From Acidobacteriota bacterium (GTDB lineage: Bacteria > Acidobacteriota > Terriglobia > Terriglobales > Acidobacteriaceae), in the NCBI GenBank assembly GCA_021846985.1, contig JAJZVX010000014.1, forward strand, positions 28,338-92,337: DNA of 64,000 nucleotides. The letters are read 5' to 3'. Numbering within the stretch: position 1 is the stretch's first letter; each line of letters starts with the position of its first letter. The notes below the pieces were generated by a model. It was not told the origin of the DNA. It did not search any database and was given only the letters and a program-made list of their open reading frames with translations. This document shows positions 18,836-26,594 of this stretch, piece by piece. The position numbers and the translations under genes are program-made.

Positions 18836-18864
18836 TTGACAAAATAAGAATATCTATCTATGTT
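18836..18864 (+). promoter_or_regulatory. Sigma-70-type promoter of the PIN toxin-antitoxin-like module
   Basis: TTGACA (18836-18841), a 17-nt spacer and TATGTT (18859-18864) make a good housekeeping promoter inside an AT-rich stretch that stands out from its GC-rich surroundings. The expected transcript starts near 18871, about 50 nt before the antitoxin-like ATG. Confidence 0.65.
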
Positions 18865-18920
18865 AAGTCTAATCTCGGGGTTCCCGTACCCCGGTGGCCA
18901 CATTTCACAAGGAGGGTGTC

Positions 18921-19388
18921 ATGAACGTCGGCCTCAGCGACAGAATCCGCGCCCTGGCGCGGGCAAAATACGTGAGCCCCGCACTCACTGCGGGCAAAAG
19001 GCAACTCACCATCCGCGTCCGCGATCTGTTGGGAGATCTTTCCACCGAGGGATTCCCTAGCAGCCGTACCCCGCAAATCTGCTCCGCCATTCAAACCGCC
19101 AAGTTTCTCCGCGAGAACGGATTGGAGATCGAAGCGGTCGACGGGCCGCCGAAAAAGGTAAGTTCCACCGTAATCGTGCATTACCGGGTGGCGGAACCCA
19201 CGGCTGCCGGCGCGGAAAATGAATCCGCGGAAACCCCGGATTCGTCCGGGCCTCTTGAGGATCCTTCCGCGCGCGCCATGCGCCTCACAGCAAAACTGCG
19301 CGGTCTGCTCAAGGAAGAACTAGCGGCCTATGGCGGCGGCGAAGCCTTCCTGCGCTGGGTTCGCTCCGAAGACGAGGACGCCGCATGA
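18921..19388 (+). CDS. Antitoxin-like protein of unknown family, partner of PIN toxin
   Basis: 155 residues with AAGGAGG ideally spaced before the ATG. I do not recognise the family. The N-terminal 95 residues are basic and could form a winged-helix or similar DNA-binding fold (ITIRVRDLLG, SSRTPQICSAIQTAKFLREN, then a strand pair around VSSTVIVHYRV). A flexible Ala/Glu/Ser-rich linker follows, and the C-terminus (KLRGLLKEELAAYGGGEAFL, acidic tail EDEDAA) could wrap the toxin. Its stop overlaps the start of the PIN gene by 4 nt (ATGA), so the two are translationally coupled. The antitoxin role is inferred from this coupling, order and the adjacent promoter/operator; it does not look like a classic VapB. 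Confidence 0.7.
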   Translation: MNVGLSDRIRALARAKYVSPALTAGKRQLTIRVRDLLGDLSTEGFPSSRTPQICSAIQTAKFLRENGLEIEAVDGPPKKVSSTVIVHYRVAEPTAAGAENESAETPDSSGPLEDPSARAMRLTAKLRGLLKEELAAYGGGEAFLRWVRSEDEDAA

Positions 19389-19810
19389 GCCGCATCTACT
19401 GGGACACCATGCTCTTTATTTACCTGCTTGAAGACCATCCCGTCTTCTCGCCGCGCGTCCAGCAGATTCTCGACCGGGCCTATCGTCGCGGCGACGCGCT
19501 CTTCACCAGCTTTCTCGCCCTCGGTGAGGTCATGGCCGGCGCGGAAAAGACAGCCACGCCCTCAAAGGCCCTTGCCATCCGCACGACCATCGACGAAATG
19601 GGCTTCTCTTATCTGCCCTTTGACAACGGCGCCGTAACGCCATTCAGCACTCTCCGCGCAATACAGAAAATCAAAGTCGCCGACTCCATCCACCTCGCCT
19701 GCGCCGCCTCGGCCGGCATCGATCTCTTCCTCACCGGCGACCAGAAGCTCACCCGCCTCGACGTCCCCGGCATCCAGTTCATCGCCGACTTCAACAATCC
19801 GCTCTTCTGA
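19385..19810 (+). CDS. PIN domain ribonuclease, VapC-like toxin
   Basis: 141 residues, a complete PIN domain. Acidic active-site residues are visible at D7 (IYWDTM), E48 (LGEVM), D100 (VADSIHLA) and D119 (FLTGDQKL), the arrangement that holds Mg2+ or Mn2+ in VapC RNases. The likely activity is site-specific cleavage of tRNA or rRNA, restrained by the product of the overlapping upstream gene. The pair runs opposite to cdsA and uppS, which flank it. A non-toxin PIN nuclease is possible, but the two-gene coupled layout favours toxin-antitoxin. Confidence 0.85.
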   Translation: MSRIYWDTMLFIYLLEDHPVFSPRVQQILDRAYRRGDALFTSFLALGEVMAGAEKTATPSKALAIRTTIDEMGFSYLPFDNGAVTPFSTLRAIQKIKVADSIHLACAASAGIDLFLTGDQKLTRLDVPGIQFIADFNNPLF

Positions 19811-19900
19811 GCCGTTTCGCCAAGCTCCGCGCGCGCAAGCGCAACCATCCCGCCCGCCGCCTCGCAGCGCCGCCGCACACTCAATCTTTGTAGGAAAAAC

Positions 19901-20734
19901 TCACCCCGCCGCGAGCTTCATCCGTTCCGGGTCTTCTTCCACCTCGCCGCCGCGCTCGCCCAGTCCGCCGTAGCGCCGCTCCCGCCGCTGAAAATCCGCA
20001 ATCGCCTCCAGCAGGTGTATCCCCCGGAAGTCCGGCCACAGCCGCTCCGTCACAAAGATCTCCGTGTACGCGATCTGCCACAGAAGATAGTTCGAAATCC
20101 GCATCTCCCCCGAGGTCCGGATCAGAAGATCCGGGTCCGGCATGTGCGCCGTGTAGAGATGCCGGTGGATGTCCTCTTCCGTGATCCGCTCCGCGCTCAG
20201 CCGCTTGCCCTCGATCTCCACCGCCAGCCGGCGGAAGGCGTCCACCATCTCCGACCGCCCCCCGTAGTTCAGCGCCAGCGTCAGCGTCGTGCCCGTATTG
20301 GCCGCCGTCTCTTCCTCCACCCAGCGCATCTTCTCTTGCACCTCGGGCGGAAGCTCCTGCGTGCGGCCGATATATCGCATCCGCACGTTGTTGTCCATCA
20401 TGCGCTGCAGATTGTCTTCCAGATACGACCGCAAAAGCCGCATCAGAAAGCTCACCTCCGCCCGTGGCCGCCGCAGATTGTTCTCCAGGGAAAAAGCGTA
20501 AAGCGTCAGCCAGGGAAGCCCGATCCGCGATGCCGTCTCCGTCACCAGTTGCACCGCCTTGGCGCCCTGCTGGTGCCCCAGAAACCGCTTCAGCGACCGC
20601 CGCCCCGCCCACCGCCCGTTACCGTCCATAATGATGGCCACGTGCTCCGGCAAACGCTCCGGCTTCAGCGTCGCGTAGATCGCGCGCTCGTCCGCGCTCA
20701 GTTCGTGGATGCGCAGCGTGCCAGTCGGATACAA
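19901..20734 (-). CDS. uppS: Isoprenyl transferase (undecaprenyl diphosphate synthase)
   Basis: 277 residues from a TTG with AGAGG eight bases upstream. The cis-prenyltransferase signature HVAIIMDGNGRWA holds the catalytic Asp (D37). Other conserved parts are LTLYAFSLENNLRRP and the C-terminal PDPDLLIRTSGEMRISNYLLWQ with FVTERLWPDF. It makes the C55 lipid carrier for peptidoglycan and O-antigen. About 25 extra residues at each end are normal lineage variation. It would normally be followed directly by cdsA; here the PIN module intervenes. Confidence 0.96.
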   Translation of the reverse strand: MYPTGTLRIHELSADERAIYATLKPERLPEHVAIIMDGNGRWAGRRSLKRFLGHQQGAKAVQLVTETASRIGLPWLTLYAFSLENNLRRPRAEVSFLMRLLRSYLEDNLQRMMDNNVRMRYIGRTQELPPEVQEKMRWVEEETAANTGTTLTLALNYGGRSEMVDAFRRLAVEIEGKRLSAERITEEDIHRHLYTAHMPDPDLLIRTSGEMRISNYLLWQIAYTEIFVTERLWPDFRGIHLLEAIADFQRRERRYGGLGERGGEVEEDPERMKLAAG

Positions 20735-20959
20735 AGGATTCGCCTCTACCTTGCTTCCAGGCTTGCCGGGCCGCCGCCCGGATCACATCTTGTTCGACGC
20801 TCCCGCAAGAGCTTCCGCTCCGGTCCCGTCTGGGCCGGCCCCGCGCCACCCGGCGTCCTCTTCATGAAACGCACGCCGGCCGCGCCCGATTCCCGCTTCC
20901 TCGACCGTAGCACAAGCGCCTAGGCGCCGCAATCGCCGCTTTCCGCGCCGCGCCGCGCT

Positions 20960-21496
20960 TCAGGCCGTCCGCCGCCGCCCCATCGCCAGATCCCGCGCCT
21001 GCCCCAGCACCAGCGTCCGGTGCAGCGCATCCAGGTGAGGCAACGCCGCCGCAATCTCCGCCAGGTACACGTCCCCCAGGATCTCCGTCACCTCGTCCTC
21101 GCGCCGGCTGCGTGTATCCCGCACCAGTTGGCGCACGTCTACGCCCAGCGCCTCCGCCAGCCGTTCCAGCGACCCCAGCGTCGGAATCGCCTTCCCGTTT
21201 TCGATCTTCGAGATATAGGTCCGCGGCACCTGCATCCGGTTCGCCAGTTGCCGCTGGCTCATGTGCCGCGAGCGCCGGATCTCCCGCACCTGCCCCGCCA
21301 CCTGCAGGCCGGCTTCCGCCGCCGTCTCTACGGCATGAATCCCCACCGCCACCGGACCCGCCTGCGCGGGCTCCTCGGCGTCCAGTGGCTTGTGGCATCG
21401 TCTGCAAAGGGAGTTGACGGTTCGGTACTGCACCAGCTTGCAGTAGTCACAGCGCAACACTTCGCGTGCTTCCACGCTCACTAAAGTCGTCGCCAT
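20960..21496 (-). CDS. XRE-family transcriptional regulator with N-terminal zinc ribbon
   Basis: 178 residues. The N-terminus has a CxxC-x11-CxxC zinc ribbon (C16, C19, C31, C34: LRCDYCK, LCRRCHK). A helix-turn-helix of the XRE/Cro type follows at about 60-115 (MSQRQLANRMQVPRTYISKIENGKAIPTLG, in two pieces). The C-terminal 60 residues form a helical region around HLDALHRTLVLGQ. ATG at 21496 is chosen because the zinc ribbon begins shortly after; the longer upstream frame is hydrophobic noise. The regulon is unknown. A perfect palindrome lies 34 nt upstream of the start and may be its own operator. Confidence 0.85.
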   Translation of the reverse strand: MATTLVSVEAREVLRCDYCKLVQYRTVNSLCRRCHKPLDAEEPAQAGPVAVGIHAVETAAEAGLQVAGQVREIRRSRHMSQRQLANRMQVPRTYISKIENGKAIPTLGSLERLAEALGVDVRQLVRDTRSRREDEVTEILGDVYLAEIAAALPHLDALHRTLVLGQARDLAMGRRRTA

Positions 21497-21529
21497 CGGC
21501 TGTGTGCGGAGGGCCAGAGCGAGCTCTCC

Positions 21530-21550
21530 GCGGTGCAATTTATGCACCGC
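21530..21550. promoter_or_regulatory. 8-bp inverted repeat upstream of the XRE regulator
   Basis: GCGGTGCA-ATTTA-TGCACCGC is a perfect palindrome with a 5-nt AT spacer in the 383-nt gap between the divergent XRE and acyltransferase genes. Size and symmetry suit an XRE dimer site, so autoregulation is plausible. A TTGACA on the minus strand (21589-21584) is nearby, but no matching -10 is clear. Confidence 0.5.
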
Positions 21551-21879
21551 ATTACCGCTACTCTCCCGGAAATGAACCATAATTGTCAAGTCCAAACCCT
21601 GGGTCAAACCCACGATTCTCCCATCAGACCCCCCAAAATCCCAAAGCAGCGCGAACCAGAAGAAGCAACAGGCCACCCATCCTCCCGGCAGCCTTCCCAA
21701 CCCCCTCTGCCTCAGCCCTGACTCCTGGCCTCCAACGCCGCTACAAGGCTTTCTCCTTGCCGTCCACCATCCACTGTGAAAGAATCCCCTTGATTCAACA
21801 CGCTATTCCAGAATCACCCCGATCTCGCCCCGTACCACAGCGCCGGCGCGGCTCTTGTCCCCCTAACCCAGGAGGTTCG

Positions 21880-23043
21880 GTGAAGCGAATCCCTCCCTTC
21901 CGCTCGCTCGACGCCCTGCGCGGCTTGGCTGCCGCCTGGGTCGTCATGCGCCACGCTTCGGCAACCTTTGTCGCCGGTCCCAATCTCCACTTCGCCCACG
22001 AACCCCTCTACTTTGTCGCCCTGCGCGGACAACTCGGCGTCATGTTGTTCTTTCTCATCTCCGGCTACTGCATCACCGCCGCCGCTTACGCCGCCCTCCT
22101 CGCCGGCAAGCCCCTCCGCCGCTACGCCTTCGATCGCGTCCGCCGCATTTATCCCCCCTACCTGGCCGCCCTCATCCTCACCGCCGCCACCATCCTCGCC
22201 CTGGGCTTCGCCAGCGCTCACCACTGGATCGCCCCCATCAACCACCCCCATTTCCTTGGAACCTCTGTCGTCTACTGGATCGGCAATCTCTTCCTTCTGC
22301 AGTCCGAGTTTCATGTGGAAGTGGTCAACGTTGTCTTCTGGAGCCTCTCCTACGAAATCGCCTTTTACGCCGTGGTCGGCGTCATGCTCTGGACCGCCAG
22401 GCTCATCGCCGCCAGGCATGGCCTCGCCCCCGCTGCCCTCGCCCTGTTTCTGGAGCTCGCCGCCTCCACCTGCCTCTCCGTGCTTTCTCTCATCCTCCTG
22501 CACGGCGCATGGTTCCCCTTCGACCTCTGGCACATGTTCGCCCTCGGCGGCATCCTCTTCTTCGTTCTCGAAGCCCAGCCCGACACCTTCCCCGGCTACT
22601 CCCGCCGTATCCGATGGCTCCTCAACGCCAGCGCCGTTTCCCTCTTCGCTCTAACCACCCTCAGCGTTCTCCTCCATCCAAACGACGATGCCTGGATTGC
22701 CGATCCGCACACCCGCATCAGCTCCGCCGCCGTCCTCCTCTTCTTCCTCCTCCTTATCGCTCTCCGTCGCGTCGATCGCTCTCTCGGCAACAGCCGCTGG
22801 CTCAGGCCCTTTCTCTGGCTCGGCGCCTGTTCCTACAGCCTCTACCTGACCCACACCGTCATCCTCCCCTTTGTCAGCGTCCTCACCCGCCGCGTGGGGC
22901 TCAATGGCAATCTCTACTGGATATCCTTCTGGATCCAGGTCGCCGTCGCCATCCTCTTCGGCCGCCTCTTCTACCTCCTCGTCGAGCGCCACTTCATCTC
23001 TTCCCGCCAGCGCAAACGCCTCCTCGAAGAGCATGCCGGCTGA
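21880..23043 (+). CDS. Membrane acyltransferase, acyltransferase-3 (OafA/YrhL) family
   Basis: 387 residues from a GTG with AGGAGG four bases upstream. The N-terminus has the family signature SLDALRGLAAAWVVMRHA and about ten hydrophobic segments follow. Acyltransferase-3 proteins transfer acetyl or other acyl groups from inside the cell to exported polysaccharides, lipids or antibiotics; the acceptor here is unknown. The frame remains open far upstream, but the AGGAGG and the family start favour 21880. It is followed by an HD hydrolase 46 nt later. Confidence 0.88.
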   Translation: MKRIPPFRSLDALRGLAAAWVVMRHASATFVAGPNLHFAHEPLYFVALRGQLGVMLFFLISGYCITAAAYAALLAGKPLRRYAFDRVRRIYPPYLAALILTAATILALGFASAHHWIAPINHPHFLGTSVVYWIGNLFLLQSEFHVEVVNVVFWSLSYEIAFYAVVGVMLWTARLIAARHGLAPAALALFLELAASTCLSVLSLILLHGAWFPFDLWHMFALGGILFFVLEAQPDTFPGYSRRIRWLLNASAVSLFALTTLSVLLHPNDDAWIADPHTRISSAAVLLFFLLLIALRRVDRSLGNSRWLRPFLWLGACSYSLYLTHTVILPFVSVLTRRVGLNGNLYWISFWIQVAVAILFGRLFYLLVERHFISSRQRKRLLEEHAG

Positions 23044-23089
23044 GCTTCCGCCGCCCCGCTCTGGCACAATCAAAGAGGAGGCAACACCT

Positions 23090-23719
23090 ATGACCACCGC
23101 CTCAACCGGCGACGCCGCCTACAGCCGCCAGCAGGCCTGGCAGCTCCTGACCCAATGGACCCAGAGCGAGAGCCTCCGCAAGCACGCCCTCGCCGTCGAA
23201 ATCTGCGTTCTGGCCTACGGTCACGCCGAAGCCGGCCGCCTCGCCCTCGCCGGCCCCGAACGCGACGCCTTCCTCAACCTCTACTCCACCACCGCCCTCC
23301 TGCACGACTTCGACTACGAACGCCATCCCACCCCAGAAGAGCATCCCTTCGCCGGCGTCCGCGAGCTTGAGCGCCTCGGCTGGCCCGCTGAACTGCGCGC
23401 CGCCATCCTCGGCCACGCCCAGTACTCCGGCGTCGCCCGCGAAACCCACCTCGCCCGCGTCCTCTTTGCCTGCGACGAGCTGGCCGGCTTCCTCACCGCC
23501 TGCGCCCTCGTCAAGCCCACCCGCGCCATCGCCGACGTCGAAGTCCCCGGCGTTCGCAAAAAAATGAAAGACAAAGCCTTCGCCCGCGGCGTCAACCGCG
23601 CCGACATCCTCCAGGGAGCGCAGGAGCTCGGCGTCGACCTCGACACCCACATCGCCTTCTGCCTCCACGCCCTCCAGCAGCGCGCCGCCGAAATCGACCT
23701 TCAAGGTAGCTCGGCATAA
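23090..23719 (+). CDS. HD-domain hydrolase (HDIG-type)
   Basis: 209 residues with AGAGGAGG before the ATG. A helical HD domain is visible: the leading His is in SLRKHALAVEI, the HD pair in LLHDFDYERHP, and a further His in ILGHAQYSG. These predicted metal-dependent phosphohydrolases act on nucleotides or unknown phosphoesters. Related proteins are annotated simply as hydrolases, and no substrate can be proposed. The C-terminal half continues with ACDELAGFLTACALVKP, which is typical of this subfamily. Confidence 0.85.
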   Translation: MTTASTGDAAYSRQQAWQLLTQWTQSESLRKHALAVEICVLAYGHAEAGRLALAGPERDAFLNLYSTTALLHDFDYERHPTPEEHPFAGVRELERLGWPAELRAAILGHAQYSGVARETHLARVLFACDELAGFLTACALVKPTRAIADVEVPGVRKKMKDKAFARGVNRADILQGAQELGVDLDTHIAFCLHALQQRAAEIDLQGSSA

Positions 23720-23895
23720 CTCGAAGTTTTGCAATCAAGCACAGCTTGAGTCACACCGTCCCGTCGGCAAAATTAGCCGGCTTCTGCACCCGTGGGAAGC
23801 TTCGCAAACTCAGCCCAAGCAAAAAATATTTCCTCCCCAGCCCCGCGCCGTGTACCGTAGAGTTGCTTCTTCCATCTCCACAAAGGCCTACGGAC

Positions 23896-24084
23896 ATGAA
23901 AAAGAACGTTGGTTCCCTCGACCGCATCCTCCGCATCCTCATCGGCGCGGCCCTCATCGCCGCCACCCTCACCCATCACCTGCCCTGGTGGGGATGGATC
24001 GGCATCGTCCCGCTCCTCACCGGCCTCATCGGCTGGTGCCCGGCCTATCTCCCCTTCGGCATCAAAACCTGCAAATCCAACTGA
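23896..24084 (+). CDS. Small DUF2892/YgaP-like membrane protein
   Basis: 62 residues with two hydrophobic segments. The start MKKNVGSLDRILRILIGAAL and the end GWCPAYLPFGIKTC match the DUF2892 family, the membrane part of YgaP-like rhodanese proteins. The two Cys residues near the C-terminus are conserved in the family. The function is unknown; a link to sulfur or metal handling is only suggested by YgaP. It stands alone, without a rhodanese gene beside it. Confidence 0.85.
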   Translation: MKKNVGSLDRILRILIGAALIAATLTHHLPWWGWIGIVPLLTGLIGWCPAYLPFGIKTCKSN

Positions 24085-24385
24085 CCGGCCGCGCCTCGAC
24101 GCGCCGGGACCGGGATACGCCAGGTTGCAGGGCAGAGAGTCTTTTTGCGCCCTGACGCAAGAAGGCCGGTTGCGGCCTCGCCCGGTGCGCAGCGGAGTGA
24201 GCGCCCCCGTCCGCCACGTGTCAGCGTCCTTTCCGTTCCGCCCTGCCGGATTGCCGCGTTCTCACCCTCCGCCCGTGCCAGCCGGTCATCTTTCTTCGCT
24301 TCCGGCATCCGTGCGCGATAACGGCCTGCTTTTCATTCGCTGGGTCCATCCACTATGCTGGTCTGCGTCGTTTCAAGGAGGTTTC
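24085..24385. other. Intergenic region without recognisable gene
   Basis: About 300 nt before the Tat-exported TIM-barrel gene. It contains GC-rich potential hairpins (around 24135-24180, where GCGCC and GGCCGG stretches repeat), but no known RNA family, terminator or coding sequence is recognised. Confidence 0.4.
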
Positions 24386-25240
24386 ATGCTCACTCGCCGC
24401 CGTTTCGCCGCCCTCTCCGCCGCCGCCGCCGCCTCGCTCGCCCTGCCGAGAAGCCTGCGTGCCGCCCCCACCCGCTCCGGCATGGAGTTCGGCGTTCAGC
24501 TCTACACGCTCCGCAAGCAGATTCACCCGCTGGCCAAAAACCTCCAGCTCGTCCACGACATCGGCTACACCAAAGTCGAGCTTTTTCCCGCCGTCTACAA
24601 CCACCCCCCCCAGCAGCTCAAGTCGCTCATCGAGTCTTTCGGCCTCACGGCTCCCAGCGGCCACTTCGAGTACGAAACCATCGGCGACCAAATCGACTAC
24701 GCCCGGGAAGCCGGCCTCGAATACATGGTCTGCCCCGTCATTCCCCGCGCCCAGTGGAATACCCTCGACGGCTACAAAAAAGCCGCCGAGTACCTCAACA
24801 AGGTCAACGTCAAGGTGCAGGCCGCCGGCATGAAGCTGGGCTACCACGCCCACAACTACGAGTACAGGCCCATCCAGGGCAGCACCGGCTTTGCCGTCCT
24901 GATGAAGGACTTCGACCCATCCATCCGCTTCGAGCTCGACGTCTACTGGGCCACCCAGGCCGGCCAGAACGTCGTCCAGCTCATGCGCCAGACCCGCCAG
25001 CGCCTGGCCCTCATGCACCTCAAGGACCGCAAGCCCGGCGCGCCCATATCGTTTGTCCCTGGACCCCAGGCTGCGCATTTCACTGAAGTCGGCTCCGGTA
25101 CGCTCGACTGGAAAGCCATCTTCGGCGAAGCCCGCCGCATCGGCGTCAAGCAGATGTTCGTCGAACAGGACCAGACCGATCTGCCCGTCGATGAGTCGTT
25201 GCGCGTCAGTTGGAAGTTCCTCTCCAACTTCACCTTCTAG
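24386..25240 (+). CDS. Tat-exported sugar phosphate isomerase/epimerase-like protein
   Basis: 284 residues with AAGGAGG before the ATG. The N-terminus is a Tat signal (LTRRRFAALSAAAAASLAL, with RRRF), so the protein is exported folded. The mature part is a xylose-isomerase-like TIM barrel: FGVQLYTLRKQIH, VELFPAVYNH, SGHFEYETIG, GYHAHNYEYRPI, ELDVYWATQAGQ, MHLKDRKPG and FVEQDQTD. His, Glu and Asp metal ligands of this superfamily are present. Similar exported proteins are common in Acidobacteriota and Bacteroidetes and are thought to act on sugars, but activity is unproven. Confidence 0.88.
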   Translation: MLTRRRFAALSAAAAASLALPRSLRAAPTRSGMEFGVQLYTLRKQIHPLAKNLQLVHDIGYTKVELFPAVYNHPPQQLKSLIESFGLTAPSGHFEYETIGDQIDYAREAGLEYMVCPVIPRAQWNTLDGYKKAAEYLNKVNVKVQAAGMKLGYHAHNYEYRPIQGSTGFAVLMKDFDPSIRFELDVYWATQAGQNVVQLMRQTRQRLALMHLKDRKPGAPISFVPGPQAAHFTEVGSGTLDWKAIFGEARRIGVKQMFVEQDQTDLPVDESLRVSWKFLSNFTF

Positions 25241-25367
25241 CGCGCCTCCGCGCCTCCTCTGCAAGCCGGGCGGCCTGCTCCGCCCGGCTTGCGCATCTTT
25301 TGCGCCCGGCCTCCGCGCCCGCGGCCACAACGGCGCCGGCGCTGCTTCGTCTAATGGGGGTGAGAGC

Positions 25368-26495
25368 ATGGACACTGCGCCCGCCTTGCGAATCCCATCC
25401 CCGCGTCTGACCGCCGTGTCGATGCTCTGCCTGCTCCCGGCCTGCCTGGCTCAATCTCCTCCCCAGCCTGCGCCTTCCTTCAAGGTCCACACCCCGCCGG
25501 TCACGCTCCTTGTCACCGTCCGCGACAGGCACGGCGCGCTCGCCGGCCATTTCGCCGCCGCCGGCCTCACCCTCACCCAGGACGGCCGCGCCCAGAAGAT
25601 CGAAAGCTTCACCCAAGACTCCGCCCTGCCCTTCCGCCTGGGCCTGCTCATCGACACCAGCGGCGGCATGTCCCGCGTCATGGGCGCCGAGCGCACAGCA
25701 GCGGAGAATTTCGTCGATGCCATGCTGCCCTCCAACCCGGCCGCCGGCAATGACCAGGCCTTCCTCATCCACTTCGACCGCGAGGTCGAGCTGCTGCGCG
25801 ACTTCACCTCTTCCCGGCAAAAACTCCACAGCGAACTGGACCAGTTGGGGCCTACATCGAACGAGTCCCAGGAAGATCCCCAGGCGCAGGAAACCTCCTC
25901 CGGCGGCCGCGAGTGGAACCGCAACCCGCGCAGCCCGCAACTCTACGACGCCATCTTCCTCGCCTCCGACGAACTGATGATGAACAAGGACGGCCGCAAG
26001 GCGCTCATTGTCTTTTCCGATGGCATCGACCATGGCAGCAAAGAGTCGCTCAACGACGCGATCGACGCCGCCGACCGCGCTAACGTGGAGATCTACACCA
26101 TTCACTTCAAAGGCGGACCTGAATCCGGCGCAAGCGGCTTTCCCGGCCACGGCGGCATGGGCGGCGCATGGCCGGGCAGCGGTTGGCCCGGCGGCTACCC
26201 CGGAGGCGTCCATCCCGCCAGTGGCAGCCGCGCCGCCGGCGTCGATGGCAAAAAGATTCTCGAAACCATCGCCCGCCGCACCGGCGGACGCGCCTTTGAA
26301 GCCCGGAAAGCTGAAAATCTCAATGCCATCTACACCCAGATCGCCCAGGAGTTACGCGGCCAGTACGTGTTGACCTTCACCCCCGGCCAGGTGGACAACA
26401 ACGGCGGCTACCATAAGCTCGCCCTCGCAACCGACCGGCATGGCTACGAAGCGGTTACGCGCGAGGGCTACTACACCTCCACGAAAAACCCGTAA
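25368..26495 (+). CDS. Secreted VWFA-related domain protein
   Basis: 375 residues. An N-terminal hydrophobic stretch (TAVSMLCLLPACLAQ) looks like a signal or lipoprotein-type signal (LPAC). A beta-rich segment (TLLVTVRDRHGALAGHF) leads into a von Willebrand A domain with the metal site LLIDTSGGMS, then later FSDGIDHGS. A Gly-rich loop lies at about 255-285 (GFPGHGGMGGAWPGSGWPGG). This arrangement is the VWFA-related family (TIGR03436-like) that is abundant in Acidobacteriota. The role is probably protein-protein or surface interaction; the ligand is unknown. GGGGGTGAG precedes the ATG. Confidence 0.88.
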   Translation: MDTAPALRIPSPRLTAVSMLCLLPACLAQSPPQPAPSFKVHTPPVTLLVTVRDRHGALAGHFAAAGLTLTQDGRAQKIESFTQDSALPFRLGLLIDTSGGMSRVMGAERTAAENFVDAMLPSNPAAGNDQAFLIHFDREVELLRDFTSSRQKLHSELDQLGPTSNESQEDPQAQETSSGGREWNRNPRSPQLYDAIFLASDELMMNKDGRKALIVFSDGIDHGSKESLNDAIDAADRANVEIYTIHFKGGPESGASGFPGHGGMGGAWPGSGWPGGYPGGVHPASGSRAAGVDGKKILETIARRTGGRAFEARKAENLNAIYTQIAQELRGQYVLTFTPGQVDNNGGYHKLALATDRHGYEAVTREGYYTSTKNP

Positions 26496-26535
26496 GTCCC
26501 TCGCATTCTCCTCCGCTGTTGAAGAAATCCCCGGG

Positions 26536-26577
26536 AAAGGCAAGGGGCGCGGCCCATGGCCGCGCCCCCTGCCTTTT
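26536..26577. terminator. Bidirectional intrinsic terminator between VWFA gene and ppdK
   Basis: An 11-bp GC stem (GGGGCGCGGCC 26544-26554 with GGCCGCGCCCC 26558-26568, loop CAT) is extended by AAAGGCA/TGCCTTT arms. T-runs follow on the plus strand and A-runs precede, so it can stop transcription from both convergent genes. Confidence 0.8.
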
Positions 26578-26594
26578 CACCCGCAGCGGCGGGC

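Noticed and set aside
24085..24385. Possible riboswitch before the Tat-exported TIM-barrel gene
   Set aside because: GC-rich hairpins can be drawn, but no conserved core of any known riboswitch is recognised.
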